This document shows, in pieces, positions 1 to 13,363 of a stretch of DNA of 64,000 nucleotides. The notes under the pieces were generated by a model that saw nothing but the letters and a program-made list of their open reading frames with translations, was not told the origin of the DNA and did no database searches. The position numbers were made by a program, and so were the translations under genes. Source of the stretch: Pleodorina starrii (taxonomy: Eukaryota > Chlorophyta > Chlorophyceae > Chlamydomonadales > Volvocaceae); NCBI GenBank assembly GCA_030267565.1, contig BRXU01000012.1, positions 1,610,501-1,674,500 of the forward strand. Reading direction: 5' to 3'. Every line of letters begins with the position of its first letter. Positions within the stretch are counted from its first letter, which is position 1.

Positions 1-2397
1 TCTTGCCGTGTTCGGCCAGCAATTTGTATACATAATATACAGGATTATAGGACGAAAATCTGATTCGCAGGGTATACGAAACTTGTTTCGCTCGTCCCGT
101 GCATACCTGTGCCGGGCTCATCAGTGCCCGGAGCCGCCGCACGCTGGTCCCTGCAAAAGCTGCTGCATAGTTGCAGAAAACTGTCAAAGAGTGGTGGGCA
201 ACAATGATATTATTAATGATACGCCCGGCCGGGGGCCAAGGCGTGGGTTATGGGAGCCGGAAGGGGTGGAGTGACGGGTTTCCCCGATCTCAGTCCCCCC
301 CGCCCCCCCACGACCACCGCAAGGAACTTCAGACTTGCTCTCGTCGTCTGGATTGTCAGAGGGCGCAACGGGACGTGTCGTGTCGTATTTCGCAAGCACG
401 GAATGGAGGCATCTCTCGGGTTTACCGTATATCGAGCAATGTCATAGTATGGTCATCATGGCCGGGAGAATAGAGCCGCGGCGTAGCGTGGCTTGCGTTG
501 CCCCACCACACGCAAGGGCAGCGGCGGGTCTCGCCCGCCGCGTTGTGCGGCCAGCGCTTTGGTACGGCGCAGCACCTAGCCGGCCCGCCTGGTTCCCCGC
601 GGAGTTTGGCACTCCCCGTGGAGATGGGCGCTCATGTGCAGGGGTAGCTCGCGGCCACACGGTGCATGTGGCTGCCTGAGCGAGGAGCGGCCCTTGGTGC
701 TGTTGTGTCCGGTTTAGGGGGGCTCACCTAGTCACCTTGGAGCCATGAGGGTGAGGCACCGGCAGCGGGGCCGGACAGGTGCGAAAGACTGTAAAGAGGC
801 TGGGGCGAGGGGGAGGCATTTGCACGGGAACATGGAGCCAGGCATGGCGCATGTGTCAAGCTCCTCGCGGGGCATACGCCACCGAGAGAGCGTTTTGCCG
901 TGCGTCGGCACCATGTCGGTGGATGCGCGGCGTGGACGGGAGTGGGGTGTTGTGGCGGGAAGCGGTCGAAGTGCCCTTCGGGTCCGCCTTTCCCCAACTC
1001 GCCTGCGCACGGACCGCACAAGTGTCGGAGCCCATTGGTTTCCCACCGGCCACCCAAGAGGCAGAAGACGTTTGCGAAGAGATTTGATGCATTTCAGGTT
1101 TGTCGGAGCTGCAAATAGCCAGACAGTCAGCCGCCCGCAACCCCAGTGCGCCTCCGCGTTGCCGTACATCCTTAACCCCCCACTGCCGATGCCCTGGGCG
1201 ACCTCGTCCCTTAGGGAGTGCGGAGGCATGAGGGGCTGCTTGGCGGCTGAGAGGCACTGGTCAGATGGGGAGGATGCGGCTGGGCCGGGGTGCGGGAATG
1301 ACTGACTTTTGCCCAGGTCGAGGTAGGGCCGCTGCTTGCGCCGCTTTCCACCCCGCTCTCGCCGTGACGACGAGCCCAGCTGTGCGACCGTGCCCCGGCA
1401 TCCCTGCGCTGTGCTGCGACCGCATCGCCGGCGGTGGCCCCCTCCCTTCGTAAGCAGCCCACCTGATGGGGCTACTGCTATGGACTTGCTAGGTAAGCAT
1501 CTTTGCTGCAAGTGCAAGCCTTACCGTAATGTCTTCGACGATGATACATTTTGTAAGCGAGACATACCCGGCCGTGCATATGATTGTAGGTAGGCAGCTG
1601 TAGGCATGAGTTGGAGGAGGCGTTGCGTGGTGCGGTGCGAGTCTTGTCCGGGCCGTCCGGGCCCTTCTTCGCGCGACAGTGTGCCGAGATGTGTTCCGTG
1701 TTCGGCGGGCAGCAGCACCAGCAGCAGCAGCTAGCGACAGACCTCCCAGTGCTCAATTAAAGTGGCACGGTCTGGCCATGACACATCCTGGAATGATAAC
1801 CCCGTGCGGTGACGGCGTGAGTTTTTTTCGCTCCGTTCGGTCGCGCTCGTGTGTCGATGGGTTGCCTGCTGCCGCTGCCGTAACGGCCCAAGAGTCGGGC
1901 GCCGCCCACTGCATTCGAGCGCAGCGCCGCACAGTCGCTGCGTTGGCCAGCCTCGCACTGGGTAGCTGCCCGAGAGCGCGCTCTGTGAGGTCAATCAGAG
2001 CCCCTCCTGCGACTGATGCCTCGATGTGTCGCACCCCCGGCCCTCCTCCCCCCAGGCTGCTTGAACAGCCCCCCCTTTGACAGCCGGTCCCCTGACTGGG
2101 ACGCCTGTACACCTCCGCACGCGTTCGAGCAGCGCCATCGCAGCTCAAGGGCAGCGGCGCGATGACCACCCTCCCCTCGCCCAGCTCAAGCTCAGCCCAA
2201 CACCCGCACCCGAGACGCGCCAGGCAAGGTGAGGCTCGTCGTCACCGTGGCATCGCACCCAAGCGCTGTATCCGCACCGGCGGAGATTGAGACCCCCTGC
2301 CTGCGACTCCCCGAGGCCCGATGCCACCATCGCTCGTGCGGCGCATTGACGGCGACACGGGGCGCTGCTGGTCTGCATGCCTCCATGCACGTAAGAG
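1..2397. other. intergenic region, no gene recognised
   Basis: Several open frames cross this GC-rich stretch on both strands, but none has recognisable domains or a convincing chain of splice sites. The right part probably holds the 3' untranslated region of the minus-strand HDDC2-type gene, whose stop codon is at 2398. I see no RNA gene, tandem repeat or transposon end. Confidence 0.5.
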
Positions 2398-5061
2398 CTA
2401 TCCATCAACGGCGTCGTCGGATCGTGCGCGCTTCCGGTCCCGCTCCTGAGAGCCGTCTGTGGCCGCCCCCGTCGCCGCCGCTGGTGCCGCGTGCTGCTCC
2501 TGCTGCCCCTCCGTTTCCTGGCGCGCCTTGCAGCGCCGGGCCACCAGCTCCGCGGCCCAGGCCTTGCTGCGCGCAGCGGTGACATTGGAAGAACATGCAG
2601 TCACACACCAACTCAACAGCCGCTGCTCTCCATGGTTCAGCGGATTGAGCTGCCGTGTATCCACATCGATATGCCTTGTAGCAAGAAAGGCAGGCAGCGG
2701 CGGCGGCCCTGTGGCTCGCCACAACGATACACTCGCAACGATACTGCCTGGCACCGGTGGTCGGGGTGGGGCTCATGAGACAGACATGGAAGCCGGGCCG
2801 GTTTGGAACTACGGTCGCTGCGTCACCGCGTCGAGGCCCTGTCGCTGCCCCACCTCGCTCCATCCGCGGACCCACCCCGGGCCCGCACCCCGCACCCCGC
2901 CCTCAACGATTTCCTGATTTGCAGGTCCCCTCAAAGTCATGGTCCCGTCTTGACTGTTGGGGCTTCCGCATTACCGGTAGTTCCCGCCCAGCCCACCACA
3001 GGATAAGATAACCTCCTGGCCCCCGCCCCGCCCCGCCCCACGCGCGGGGTTCAGTTCCGTCCTCGGCCCTCACCCCGTCTCCGTCTTGAATCGCCCCACG
3101 GTGCTGGAGAAGAACTCCTCCAGTACCAGGCCCGGCTGCGCCTGCGGGAGTGGTTTCGGGGCGCGGGCGCATGAGTGCGGTTGTGCGGGGGAGCGTGGCG
3201 CGGGATCCTTCAGCGGTTGTGCTGCAACAGGTGGGACCACAGGTGGGAACAAGCGGGCGATCATGAACCCCAAGGCGCCACCCACCCCTCCAAGCCCCCA
3301 GCTCACCCTCTCCTCCAGCCAGCCGACCCATCCCCTCTCAACCCTACCAGCCAGCCAGTCCCCCCCCGCCACCCCCCCACCTGCTCGTACTGGTGCGCCG
3401 TGATGATCATCTCCAGCTTGTCAAAGTCCTTGACCAGCAGAGCCTCGGGGCTGGAGGCGGCCTCATACTCAAGCCATAGGGACTCCACCTCACGAGCTGC
3501 CGTACATCCGTCAAACGAGGTACGACAGATTGCATGTATGGCGGCGCGCGGGAAGCACCGATCAGGGCGATGACAAACATGCGGCACTCCCGCCCCGCCC
3601 TCTCCCTCACACAGACGCACACACAAGCGGGGCGGCGGCATACCGTTGTGAGCTACACCCGTGCGCGAAGGAAGTCGTCCGAAGTCCGAACGAACTAACG
3701 ATCGGGCCAATATGTGAAGGAGAGGGCGCGGGCGGGCGGGCCGAACGGCAAAGCGACCCACAAAGACGGCGTCCATTAGCCATTGCGGGCTCTGCGGCCA
3801 CAACGCCCCTGCACGTCCCGCCGGCCCCCCTTCGCCGCCGCGCAGACAACCGGGACACAGTGCCTCCCTCCCTGTACATCCTCGGCTTCCCTTCTCTTCC
3901 CTCTCCCTCCCTCCCTCCCCTGCCGGCTCACCGCGCCCCGCTCCCATCCCACCCTCATTCTCACCACCACTGGAGGAGGTACCAATGTTCCCTTCCTCCA
4001 ACGATTGGTGACGGCCGCAAACCCGCCGTACATGGCTCAGGCATACAGCAGGAAAACGCTGAACCCACGCCCCACGTCCCACCCTTCCTCCGCCCCCTCT
4101 TCCTCCCCACGGCCCCCCACCTGCCGCCGTGTCCGGCCCCAGAATCTGCTTGATCCGCCCCACCGCCTCCAACTCCCGCGCGTGCTTGTCTGTGTCGCTG
4201 ACACCGCAGTGGGGCGTGATGTCGCCCACGATTGCCTCCGCCAGGTCGTGCACCAGAGCCATCTTGATGCACCTGGGATGGGGAAGAGAGGGGAAGGAGG
4301 GAGAGGAGGGCGGACGGTGCACTGCGGCGGCGGAAGGGGCGGCTTTCAGGGGGATGGAGGGCCGGAGGCGTTTATGAGAGAGACCCGCGGGCCGCACCAG
4401 GCGGGCCGCGTGAGACAGTGCAAGCCCGAGCGAAGGGAGGGTGGGGGGCGGGGGGGTGGAGGGAGGTGGACAGGGCGCGGGCAGCCTGGGTGAATCACAG
4501 GGGAAGGTGAAGGGGGAGGTGGGGCAGGGCCTGGTGCGCACCTGCGAGGTAAGGTCTGACCGGCAGCGATGCGCAGGTGGCTCCCTCCCAGTTGAGGGAG
4601 CCAGCCCCCAGCCAGCCACCCACCGTGTGACGTCCACGGAGCTGTCCGTCGCGATGAGGGCCATCAGAGACATCCGGTACATGTGGTCTGGCAAGGGGGA
4701 AACGGGGGAAAGGGTGTCGTACAGGAGCTGGGCCGCGTGGCGCGCTGAGCCCAGCGCTCGCCTCGGGATAAGAGGCATTTCCGGCGCTTGGGTGCGTGGG
4801 CGCGGCCTGGGCGCCAGCTCACCGGCGATGCTCTCGGGGCCATCCACGTTCTTGCGCACCCAGCCCGTTCGCTTCGTCAGCTGTGGCGGTCAGCACAGTT
4901 GACAGAGGAAGACGCGAATCCTGGTTTAAGCCACGCGTACGTCTGAAGGACCCAAGCACATAATCCATGAGCTGCGCCACCTTAAGTTGTTGTAGAAGCA
5001 TGAGGAAGTCGATTGCTCCCCCGGGAGTCGGCTGGGACCCGCTGTGCGCTGATGACGACAT
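2398..5061 (-). CDS. HDDC2: HD-domain 5'-deoxynucleotidase, HDDC2 family
   Basis: Seven exons (5061-4981, 4880-4823, 4687-4624, 4272-4121, 3496-3381, 3141-3074, 2566-2398) splice at GT-AG sites into 235 residues with no frame conflict. HDDC2/YfbR-type enzymes remove phosphate from deoxynucleoside monophosphates using a metal held by an HD domain. The metal-site pattern is visible in order: the His of DHMYRM (exon 3), the His-Asp of ALVHDLAE followed by IVGDI (exon 4), and a downstream Asp in VKDFDKLEM (exon 5). RTGWVRKNV before the HD domain and [12 protein letters not shown] after it also follow the family. The ATG at 5061 gives a short N-terminus like the animal protein, with no clear targeting signal, so it is probably cytosolic. 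The C-terminus after the HD fold is Gln/Ala-rich and less certain. It diverges from the CtpA gene across 1.8 kb. Confidence 0.88.
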
Positions 5062-6902
5062 TTCTCGAGTTGCCGTTCGCTCTTTTGTGACCAAAAAAAC
5101 CAGATGCCTTTGTGAACAATGAAAGCGGTTGTGCGAAAGTGTCCGCGGGTACGCTGTGCTGCAAGTTCCGGGGCTGCGCTTGACAAACTGTGAGGCCAAC
5201 TGACAACCTCTAATATGAAGATTGCGAATCATAATGATCCATGTGCTCTTGCTGGTTTGCCCGGTGGGTACCAAGATAGGTAAGTCCCGCGGACTTCTGT
5301 AGTACGGACCAACCGAAAAAGGGGCCCTGGCCCCTGGGACCCTGGCTGACCTTGTAATCTTCTGACAGTCTTGTAGGAACAGGGCGCGAGGGCGGTGAAC
5401 GTTACCCATGTCGACCAAGTGCGAACCTATTGACGCGTGCATTGGAGGCACCTCGGCAGCGGTCAACTTTGCAGATGCTGCGGTTCTGCATTCTCCCCAG
5501 GATTTTCATGGTCGCTGATCGCCCAGGGTCCTGCGCTTTCCGGTGAGGTTTTAAGAGACTAAACATAAATGCAGTCGGATAACTTTTTCGCGGCACAAGC
5601 TTCCCAGCCGCGCCGATCCAGCAAGCAAACGGGACGGCCAGGTGGGGCTGCACAGCTGCCGTCGTGACGTGTGAAAAACCCACGAGGCCCCGTGGTTGTT
5701 CATACAGCTCATCGTTGAAGGGTTCAACTACCCCACGCAAAACGAGAGCAGGTATCATATTGCTGCAGAACGCAAGGTAATGTAGTAAGAACTGACCGGG
5801 CTCCAGCTCTGGGTGCTGTGCTGTGCCGCAATCTTGGCGTGCGGAGGTGCGGTAGCTGGCTGGTGGAAGGCAGCATGATGGGCCCCCTAATCCCTCCTGC
5901 AAACAACCGAGACCGAAGCCGAAGCTGTCCTTGCCCCTGTGGAATCGCGTGCCATGCCGAGTGTCATCAGTACGGCACAGATGTACGGCAGAGCCCTCAT
6001 GATTACGGCACTGCAAGATGAAGATGTTCTCTTAGTCCAGACCACTGTTACGTTCCACATGATTTGGACCTGAAAGCAATTTTACTTTACCAATCTTTCT
6101 TCGGCGAGCTTCACGTCCAAATAAAGAACTAACCAGTTGACCGTTCAAACCACTACTGTACTGTATTTCTTTATCCTTACACCACATAATGCCCAACGCG
6201 ACACTTTTATGCTTGTGATTTGCCACATGTAACATGAAAGGAAATACGATCCATTTATCTTGCGGCCAGGTGGGGCTGGCCCGAGCGCCACATCTTTTCA
6301 AGCGAACATTGGGCGTGGGCCTCGACAGCATGAGCTGCCGTGACGTACCATGCGATTCTTTATCTGAACGCAGCTGCGTCAAGGCGCGGTGCGGCGCGAG
6401 CCGGCTCGCGCCGGGTTGCTGCAGCGCCAGCCCAGCCGTTGGAGCTGCGCTCCCCGCTTGACCGAGTTGCCGCCCTTCAGACAGCGTCTGGTCATAGCAC
6501 ACACTGAGCGCCGGGAATCTAACAATGTTCATGGCGACGATGCAATGGACACGGAACAGCACGGTGGGTCTGCACTGTGAAGAGGGCCGAGAGGCATGGC
6601 CGCGATACCTTCGGCACCCGGGCGACAGCTCAGAGCAGCGATCAGCCGCAGCGCAACACTGGCTGGATACTTGGACTGACGGGCGCAGACACAGTCGAGA
6701 ACGGACTGCTTGGTCTGCCGCCAGGGTAGGGCGCATTGGGGCTGTTGAACGAGGGACATGACGTCCACGCAGCAAACCGGTGCCAACAGGTCTTTTGACC
6801 GCGGAGCCAGGCCACAAGGGCAACGTGCCTTGCCATCCCTTGTCTTGCCTTGCATTGCCCAGATGGTCACGCCTTACGCCCTGCCGCGTTGCCGCCTCCC
6901 GC
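5062..6902. other. divergent intergenic region between HDDC2 and CtpA genes
   Basis: This 1.8-kb stretch separates two gene starts that point away from each other, so it should hold both promoters and 5' leaders. A long minus-strand open frame runs in from the CtpA first exon, but it lies antisense to CtpA and has no family features. The first CtpA exon could begin upstream here, because its frame stays open to about 6780 without another ATG. Confidence 0.5.
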
Positions 6903-9900
6903 ATGTGGGTGTGCTTGTGCGCAAACGCCGCTGGCGCAGCCTGTGGACGCTCCGCACCGCGTGCTTCCCAAAACAACGCCGACGCCGCGTCACTCTGGCT
7001 GACGGGGCGGCAGTGGCTGGGCCGGGCGGTTTGCTGCGCTGTAGCGGCCGCCGCAGCGCTCAGCGTGCTCGCCGGTACCGACGTCGGTGCCGCCGCGGCC
7101 GCCGCCGCTGCCGCCAATGCGGCCGCCACCACGGCGGCAATGCACCCCGCCGGGGCGCTGTCCTCGATCACGCTGCTGCGGGCCCGCCAAACGGCGGAGC
7201 CGGGAGCCATCGGCGTCGCCGTCGCCGAGGACGATTGGTATGGCACGTTGTACGACACTGTGCGGTCCGTCCGGCCGCGGCAGTCCCAGATAATCGCTGA
7301 GCTGGCTGCCGCTGCCCCCAATCTCCCCTGGGACCCCACTCCAGCCTCGGAACCCCACTCCAACCTCAACTTGGGCATTGGACCGGCTCTCCGATTTGCG
7401 TTGGAGGAGGGGGCGGCGGCAGGGTCAGTGACGGCGCTGAGGCCATCCCTGCCCTCACCAGCCCTGACTGTCGAGCCAGGGCCGGGTCCCGGGCCGGCGC
7501 CGCTACGCCGATCCGTCCTGCCCTCCGGCAGCAGTGTCAGTATCAATGGCGTCGGGGGCGTCGGCAGTGGCGGCTCCAGGGGAGTTGGGCCCAGCGGCGG
7601 CGAACTGGCGAGTGAGACCGAGGATCGTTTACTGGAGGTGGCTCGCCAGGTGGAGGCGCGGGTGGAAGGGGTGATCGGGGCGCTGGCGGGCGGATTGCCG
7701 CAGCTGCTGCAGGCGGGGCCGGGGGCGGCGGCGCAGGTGAGGAGGGCCGAGCGGGTGCAGGTGGCGGGTGCGGGCTGCTGGGGGCGCTGTTGACGGTCCT
7801 TGTGGCTTTTCAAAAATTGCGCACTGCAGCACATTTGCAATACGCGGCTTCATTGCAGTGCGGTTTGTGGGATGTGTGGTGGGGTGCGGAGAAGGTGCGG
7901 CGCTGCGCTTCTGTTGGGGGTGGAGGGGGACCTCGACGGCTAGCCGCCGGAGGTGGAGGGAAGGAGAGGGAGAGAGAAGGGGGGGGCGCCCGCTTGTGCA
8001 CGCACTCTCACACGCGCCGGGGCCGCCCGCCGGCCGCTGCCTGTATGCCCGCCAAGCTGCCACGGCTGCCGTCGTGGGCCTTCCCCTCCCTCCCCGGGCC
8101 GCGCCCCCCCTGGCCGCCCTGTGCTCAGGACTCCCCCACCGCGGCTGCCCACTCTCTGATCCGGGAGGTGTGGGAGACGGTGGACGACTACTATCTGGAC
8201 GCACGAGCCACCGGGTTCGACCGGACGAGGTGGGCGGAGCTGCGGGATGCAGCGCTGGCGATGCCATACCGTGATACGGCAGCGGGATACAGGTACGGCA
8301 TCAAGGTCGTGGTGGCAACTGCGGCGGTAGTAGTGGTGGCGGTGGGGGGGGTTTGATGCGGTGGTGGCGGCAAGAGATCGGGGATGAGTTTGGTCAGCGA
8401 GGGGACGGATGGGCGGACGGACGGGCAGCGATGGTGGGAGGCCTGGCAGGCTGGGGGGGGAGGCCAGCCCTTTCGGGCCCTGTAGCGGACGGGTTCGTGT
8501 GCGCCTACGGAGCTAACCACATGTGCTGCTGCCGCAGCCGCTGCAGTGGTGCGCGTGAACAACTGCGTCGGTGTGTTTGGGGTGTGATCTGCGTCGCAGG
8601 GCCGTACGGGACATGTTGGCGCGCGGGCTGTCCGATCCGTACTGCCGCTTCATAGGGCCCTCGGAGCTGGAGGCCATGAAAAAGTACGACGTCAGCGGGG
8701 TTGGGCTCAACCTGGGTACGGCAACCGAGTACGTGGTCAAAACGGTGGGTGATGGTCGGTGCGGGTTTGGTGGGTTTAGGGGAGACGCGGTGAGTGGAGT
8801 GTAATGGAGTGGATTGTGGGTAGGCTGGGCCGATTGAGCGGTTTTATCGGGCTGGGAGGTGGGGGTGGGGGTTGGGGGAGGTTAGCTGCGTGGCTGCCTG
8901 GGTGAACAGCCTTACCAGCTTAGCGGCCGGCTGGGTGGGTGGGTGAGTGGGACCCGGAGTTGGTCTCTCCCGGCCTCACTCGTCTCCCAAACAGCGTCTC
9001 CCGAGCGGTGCACACCGCCAGCATGGGGACATCGGAGGCAACACCGCCAGACAGACCCAACCGCCAGACAGACCCGACGCGATCCGTCCCGCCGCTACGC
9101 ACCCCGCCTGATGACCCTGAGGCCTCCTCCCCACTGCCAGGGTAACGAGCTGCCTGCGCCGCGCGATCCGGCGGCCGGCGAGGGGATATTCGTGGTGGGC
9201 GTCAGCAAGGGCAGCGCCGCCGATGCGGCGGGTGTACGGCAAGGGGACGAGCTGCTGGAGATCCAGGTACGGCAAGGTGGCCGAGCGTGTATTGGTGAGA
9301 ATGCCGACAAGTGGGCGGTCGGGTGGGTCGGGTGGCGGTTATTGCGTCTTGCCCTTCCCACCATCGCTTGCTCGGGCGGGTGGACCCCCCCTGGCTGGGC
9401 ACCAGCCCCTCCCTGACTGCCGCCTGGTTCCCTGGAGCAGCAGAGCGGGTGGGCGGCTGTCCGCTGCAGCGCCGGTTAGCCTGCCTGTGTGTGTGAGTGT
9501 CTGTCTGTCGGACTGCCTCTGTCCGCCGCCCCTGGCCTGCGTGTTTGTGCGCGGGTGGTGTTCGGGCGCCGCTTTCCGGTTCCCCCGGGGGAGGGGAGGT
9601 TTGCTCCTCCCCGCCTCGCACGAACCCAACTTTCCGCTGTACACCCTTCCACTCCCCTCACTTTCCCCGCTCGACTTAACTACGGTACCCTGGGCCCCCC
9701 TTGACCCGCCTCGCCCCAACTCCGCCCACCTCCTCAGGGTCTGTCGCTGGCGGACTCGACGCCCTTCCGAGCTGCGGGGCTCCTTTCGGGCGCAGCGGAG
9801 GACACTCTCTCCTCCTCCTCCTCGTCCTCCTCCTCGTCAGCGTCAGCGTCACCATCCTCGTCGTCAAGCGGCGACAAAGCTGAGGCCGCTGCCACCCCCA

Positions 9901-11962
9901 CCCCCACCTCCACCCCCGGGTGGACCGCTGCGGACAGATCCGGAGATCCCGCTGATGGTAGTGGTGGCGGCGGAGGAGGCGGGGGAGGCAGCCGGCCACA
10001 GCAGCAGGCGCAGTCGTGGCGGGGTCGGAAGGGCTCGACCAGGGCCACCGAAGACGTGGTGCGAATCAAGGTGGGTGGGTGAGTGGGTGCGGCCACGGCG
10101 GCGTAGTCTGGGTCTGGGGGCGTCATAACCACCACCGCCACACCATCACACACCCCCATTCCTCCCCCCTCCACCACCCTCCTTGCCCTCTTTTCCGTCC
10201 AGGTGCGCCGTGGTTCCGTGCGCTCCTCCACGTGGGCAGGTTTCGGAGCGCTGACCTGCCCTCCCTGCTCTTATCCTCCCTCTTACCCCAAGTCACCACC
10301 CCTCCGCCCTTCCAGGTCCGCCACGTCTCGGGTGAGGAGGCGGATCTGTCGCTGGTCCGACCTCGCCGCACGCTGCCCTCCGCCGTCACCGCCAGCCTGA
10401 CTCGCAGCCCGGTGGCGCTCTCGGGAGGGGGGCGGGGGGAGGAGCTCGTGGGCACCGTGAGACTGACGTCGTTCAACGCGCGCGCACAGGTGGCGGCGGG
10501 CGGGTCGATGGGGCTCCGTCCGTGCACAGGGAGAAGCCGGGCTGGGTCGGGTCGGGTCGGGGAAAACAATTTGGCGGTTCAGGCGGCCCCGAGGTGCCTC
10601 TGGATGGAAATACCGTACCGTATACACACACCTTTGGAGAAACTGCTGTCGTACACATACACGGTGCTGTCTGCTCCGTGCGGCCGCTGTCGTATTTACG
10701 CCAGATGAACGGAGTTTGTGGGCCATGGGGTGACAACATACGCCTACCTTTGCATACATGTAATTTCTCCCTCCAGCGCCTCAAAGCCTGCATGCGCCGC
10801 TTCGTTCCCTCTGCCGCTTCTCCAGCTCTTTGCTGGTACGGTAGCTTTGCTTCATGGACACCTCCCTCACCCGCCCGGGCTGTCCAGCCTGTCCGACTGC
10901 GCAACCTCCCCCACCGCCTTGCTGTGTCGCTCCTGCGCCCTTGCCCCCTCTCCCCCCGCCCCAGTCGGACGTGGCGGCTGCCATTCGTGAGTTGGAGGGG
11001 TCGGGTGCCAGCCGCCTGGTGCTCGACCTGCGGGACAACCGGGGGGGTCTGGTGACGGAGGGGCTGGAGGTGGCGCGACTGTTTCTGGAGGGTGAGGGAA
11101 GGAGGGAGGGAGGGATCTGGTTGGAAGAGGGGGTCTGGTTGGAAGGCTGCGTGGGGAAGGGGGCGGAGGGGCTAGAGGTGGCGCAGCGTTGGGCTGAAAG
11201 GAATGGGGCCGTGGGGAGTCCACACGGGTGGGCGGGTGAGGGGGCGGGTGAGGGTGAGGGGGTTGCTGGCGGGGAGACAGCCCGTCCCTCTCCTGGAGCG
11301 GTCCGCTGCTGCTCCTCCCCCCGCCACCGTACACAACTCACACGCACATTGCGGAGTGGATGCCGCTCAACTGCCCTGCGCCCCTCACCGTTGTTGGGGT
11401 GGCTGCTGCCTCCCGCCCTCCCTCCCTCCCTCCCGCCCTGCCAGGGGATGCGCCCATCGTCATCACGGAGCGCCGGGACGCACCACCCGACACACCCCGC
11501 GCCCCCGGCCCACCCCTCACCTCCGCACCGCTGCTGGTACTCGTCAACGGACACACCGCATCCGCGTCGGAGATTGTGGCGGGCGCGCTGCACGACAACT
11601 GCCGTGCCGTGCTGGCGGGCAGCCGTACGTACGGCAAGGGCCTGATCCAGAGCGTGTACGAACTAAGCGACGGCTCGGGGCTGGTCGTTACGGTCGGCAA
11701 GTACCTCACGCCGCGCGGTACGGACATCGATCGTTACGGCATTAAGCCGGATTTCAACGGCGTCCCGTCGGCCGCACAGTACGACAGTACGGTCAGGGCT
11801 TGCAAGCTGTCGCAGTCGGCGCTGGCGGCGGCTCCGGCTCCGCCTGTGTACGAGGACACGGACGTGGCGCCTGCACCGACTGATGCTGGGGGTGTCAGGG
11901 TTGGGTTCTCGACTTCCCGGGGAGGGTGGGAGGGCTTGTTCGGAGGCCGGTGGTGGCGCTAG
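6903..11962 (+). CDS. CTPA: C-terminal processing peptidase (CtpA, S41), thylakoid lumen
   Basis: Nine exons (6903-7736, 8129-8292, 8600-8744, 9141-9266, 9738-10070, 10203-10217, 10316-10489, 10965-11091, 11445-11962) give about 811 residues. CtpA trims the C-terminal extension of photosystem II protein D1. The N-terminus has a transit-like stretch, then a hydrophobic Ala-rich segment ending near VLAGTDVGA, as expected for lumen transfer. Next come the N-terminal helical domain (IREVWETVDDYYLD), a PDZ domain (GSAADAAGVRQGDELLEI) and the S41 core. NGHTASASEIV holds the catalytic Ser and GSRTYGKGLIQ the catalytic Lys. Oddities are a Ser/Gly-rich insertion of about 90 residues inside the PDZ domain (exon 5), a 15-nt micro-exon (10203-10217) that is my best guess for the join, and an extra Pro/Gly-rich segment in exon 1. 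The start is uncertain; 6903 is the first in-frame ATG. Confidence 0.87.
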
Positions 11963-12836
11963 TCCTGTGCAGTAGCGGCGCCACGGCAGTCACCACCCGC
12001 GGCATGCTTTTCGTCGTACGGCGGAATGGCGGTCACCTATTCGTATCTGAAAAGGAGCGCGCCCTGCCCGCCTGTGAGTACTGCTGTGAGATGGACGACG
12101 ACGACTTGAGATCCGCGGCCCGCTGTGATGGCGATGCGGCGGCAAGAGCGGCTGGCCTGGGTGCTGCGAGTGCTGGTGGCCTGGGTGCTGGTGGCCGGTG
12201 GAGCGGTGGCCTCGGCGCTCTCGTCGCCGCGCGCAGTGCATGTGCATGTGCCAGCGATCGCTGTCCGTCGGGATGAGGATGAGGATGAGGGTGAGGAGGG
12301 GCGGCCTGGCTGGAGTGGGCGCCACCGCCGCGGAGCTAGTGCACCAGCGGAGAGCTCCTGGGGGGGGCCCTGAGATGGCGAAGTGCCGCAGCCCGGTTTG
12401 CTGGAGGGAATCAAGGAGCTGTGTGACAGTTGCGGAGGGCTGCCGACAGGGTGGCGCGGGCATGCGCTGGCGCGGGGATCAGCATGCCAGCTGCCGTTGC
12501 GTGCACAAATGGTCGTTGCGTGCAATGCTTGCTAGGTGGGGTCAAGTCGGGCTGTAGGGTTCAGTGTGTACCGACGGACGGGCGGACGGACGGACGGGTC
12601 TTTCCGAAAGTAAAGGACCGAAGATTTTGCCCGTCAGGGAGCAAGTGACACCCTGCAAGTATCATTATTGTTATACCAAGTTGCGCTAGCTGGCTGGCCG
12701 GCTGGCTGAGCTGTACGGCTGGTTCCAGGTCCAGGACTGCCTGCCGTGTGCCGTCAATGTGCCACGGTGCCACACGGCTGTAATACGGCAAGTGACTCCG
12801 GCTGTCAAACGCCGTACAGCTGACAGGGTAATCTTT
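11963..12836 (+). other. 3' untranslated region of CtpA and intergenic tail
   Basis: No gene is seen. A TGTAA polyadenylation signal at 12779-12783 could end the CtpA transcript, giving a long 3' leader of about 0.8 kb. The stretch stops at the left edge of the 2.42-kb direct repeat. Confidence 0.5.
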
Positions 12837-13248
12837 CTGCATACGAATCACAACAATAAGACGAGCAGCCGTGTCATGGCGAGCCACACTGTTACACGGA
12901 GGCTCTTGCCCTAGCAGAAGCTGCAACTACTTGTTGTGCTTTCAATACGGCTGCCACCCCCACCGCGTGCAAGAAACAACTCTGAATCCAGCTCTGTGCT
13001 TAGCGAGGCACAGATGTCGCAGGCTACAGGTTGGTGCTAACTACAGACGCCGTACTGTACGATAGTTGATTGACATTAGAACAACCGACGCAGCGACAGG
13101 AAACGTGCCTTGCCAGGGCTGAGATTCTTCGGGCTCTAAAGCCAATCTTCGTGTCCCCACGTTGGTTGGGTCAACCTGTACGCTGTCCCCGTACTGTACG
13201 AGCTGCCCTGGACGCCCGACTGGCCGCCAGGTTCGTCCATCTTCCTGC

Positions 13249-13253
13249 TTACA
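13249..13253 (-). terminator. TGTAA polyadenylation signal in duplicated 3' flank
   Basis: TGTAA on the minus strand, 111 nt past the stop of the duplicated last exon. It is the typical volvocine signal and is also present in the right copy at 39373-39377. Confidence 0.5.
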
Positions 13254-13363
13254 CAACTCGCGCACTCGGCGCATGACTCTAGCCAAGCCAATTAGTAACC
13301 GGCAATCACGCCCACACAAGCTATTGCCACCACCGCCGCCGCCCCCGTTGCTGACTCCTGCGC

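Noticed and set aside
6032..7840. 602-codon minus-strand open frame
   Set aside because: It is antisense to CtpA exon 1 and extends into the intergenic region; Ala/Pro-rich with no motifs. A by-product of GC-rich codon use.
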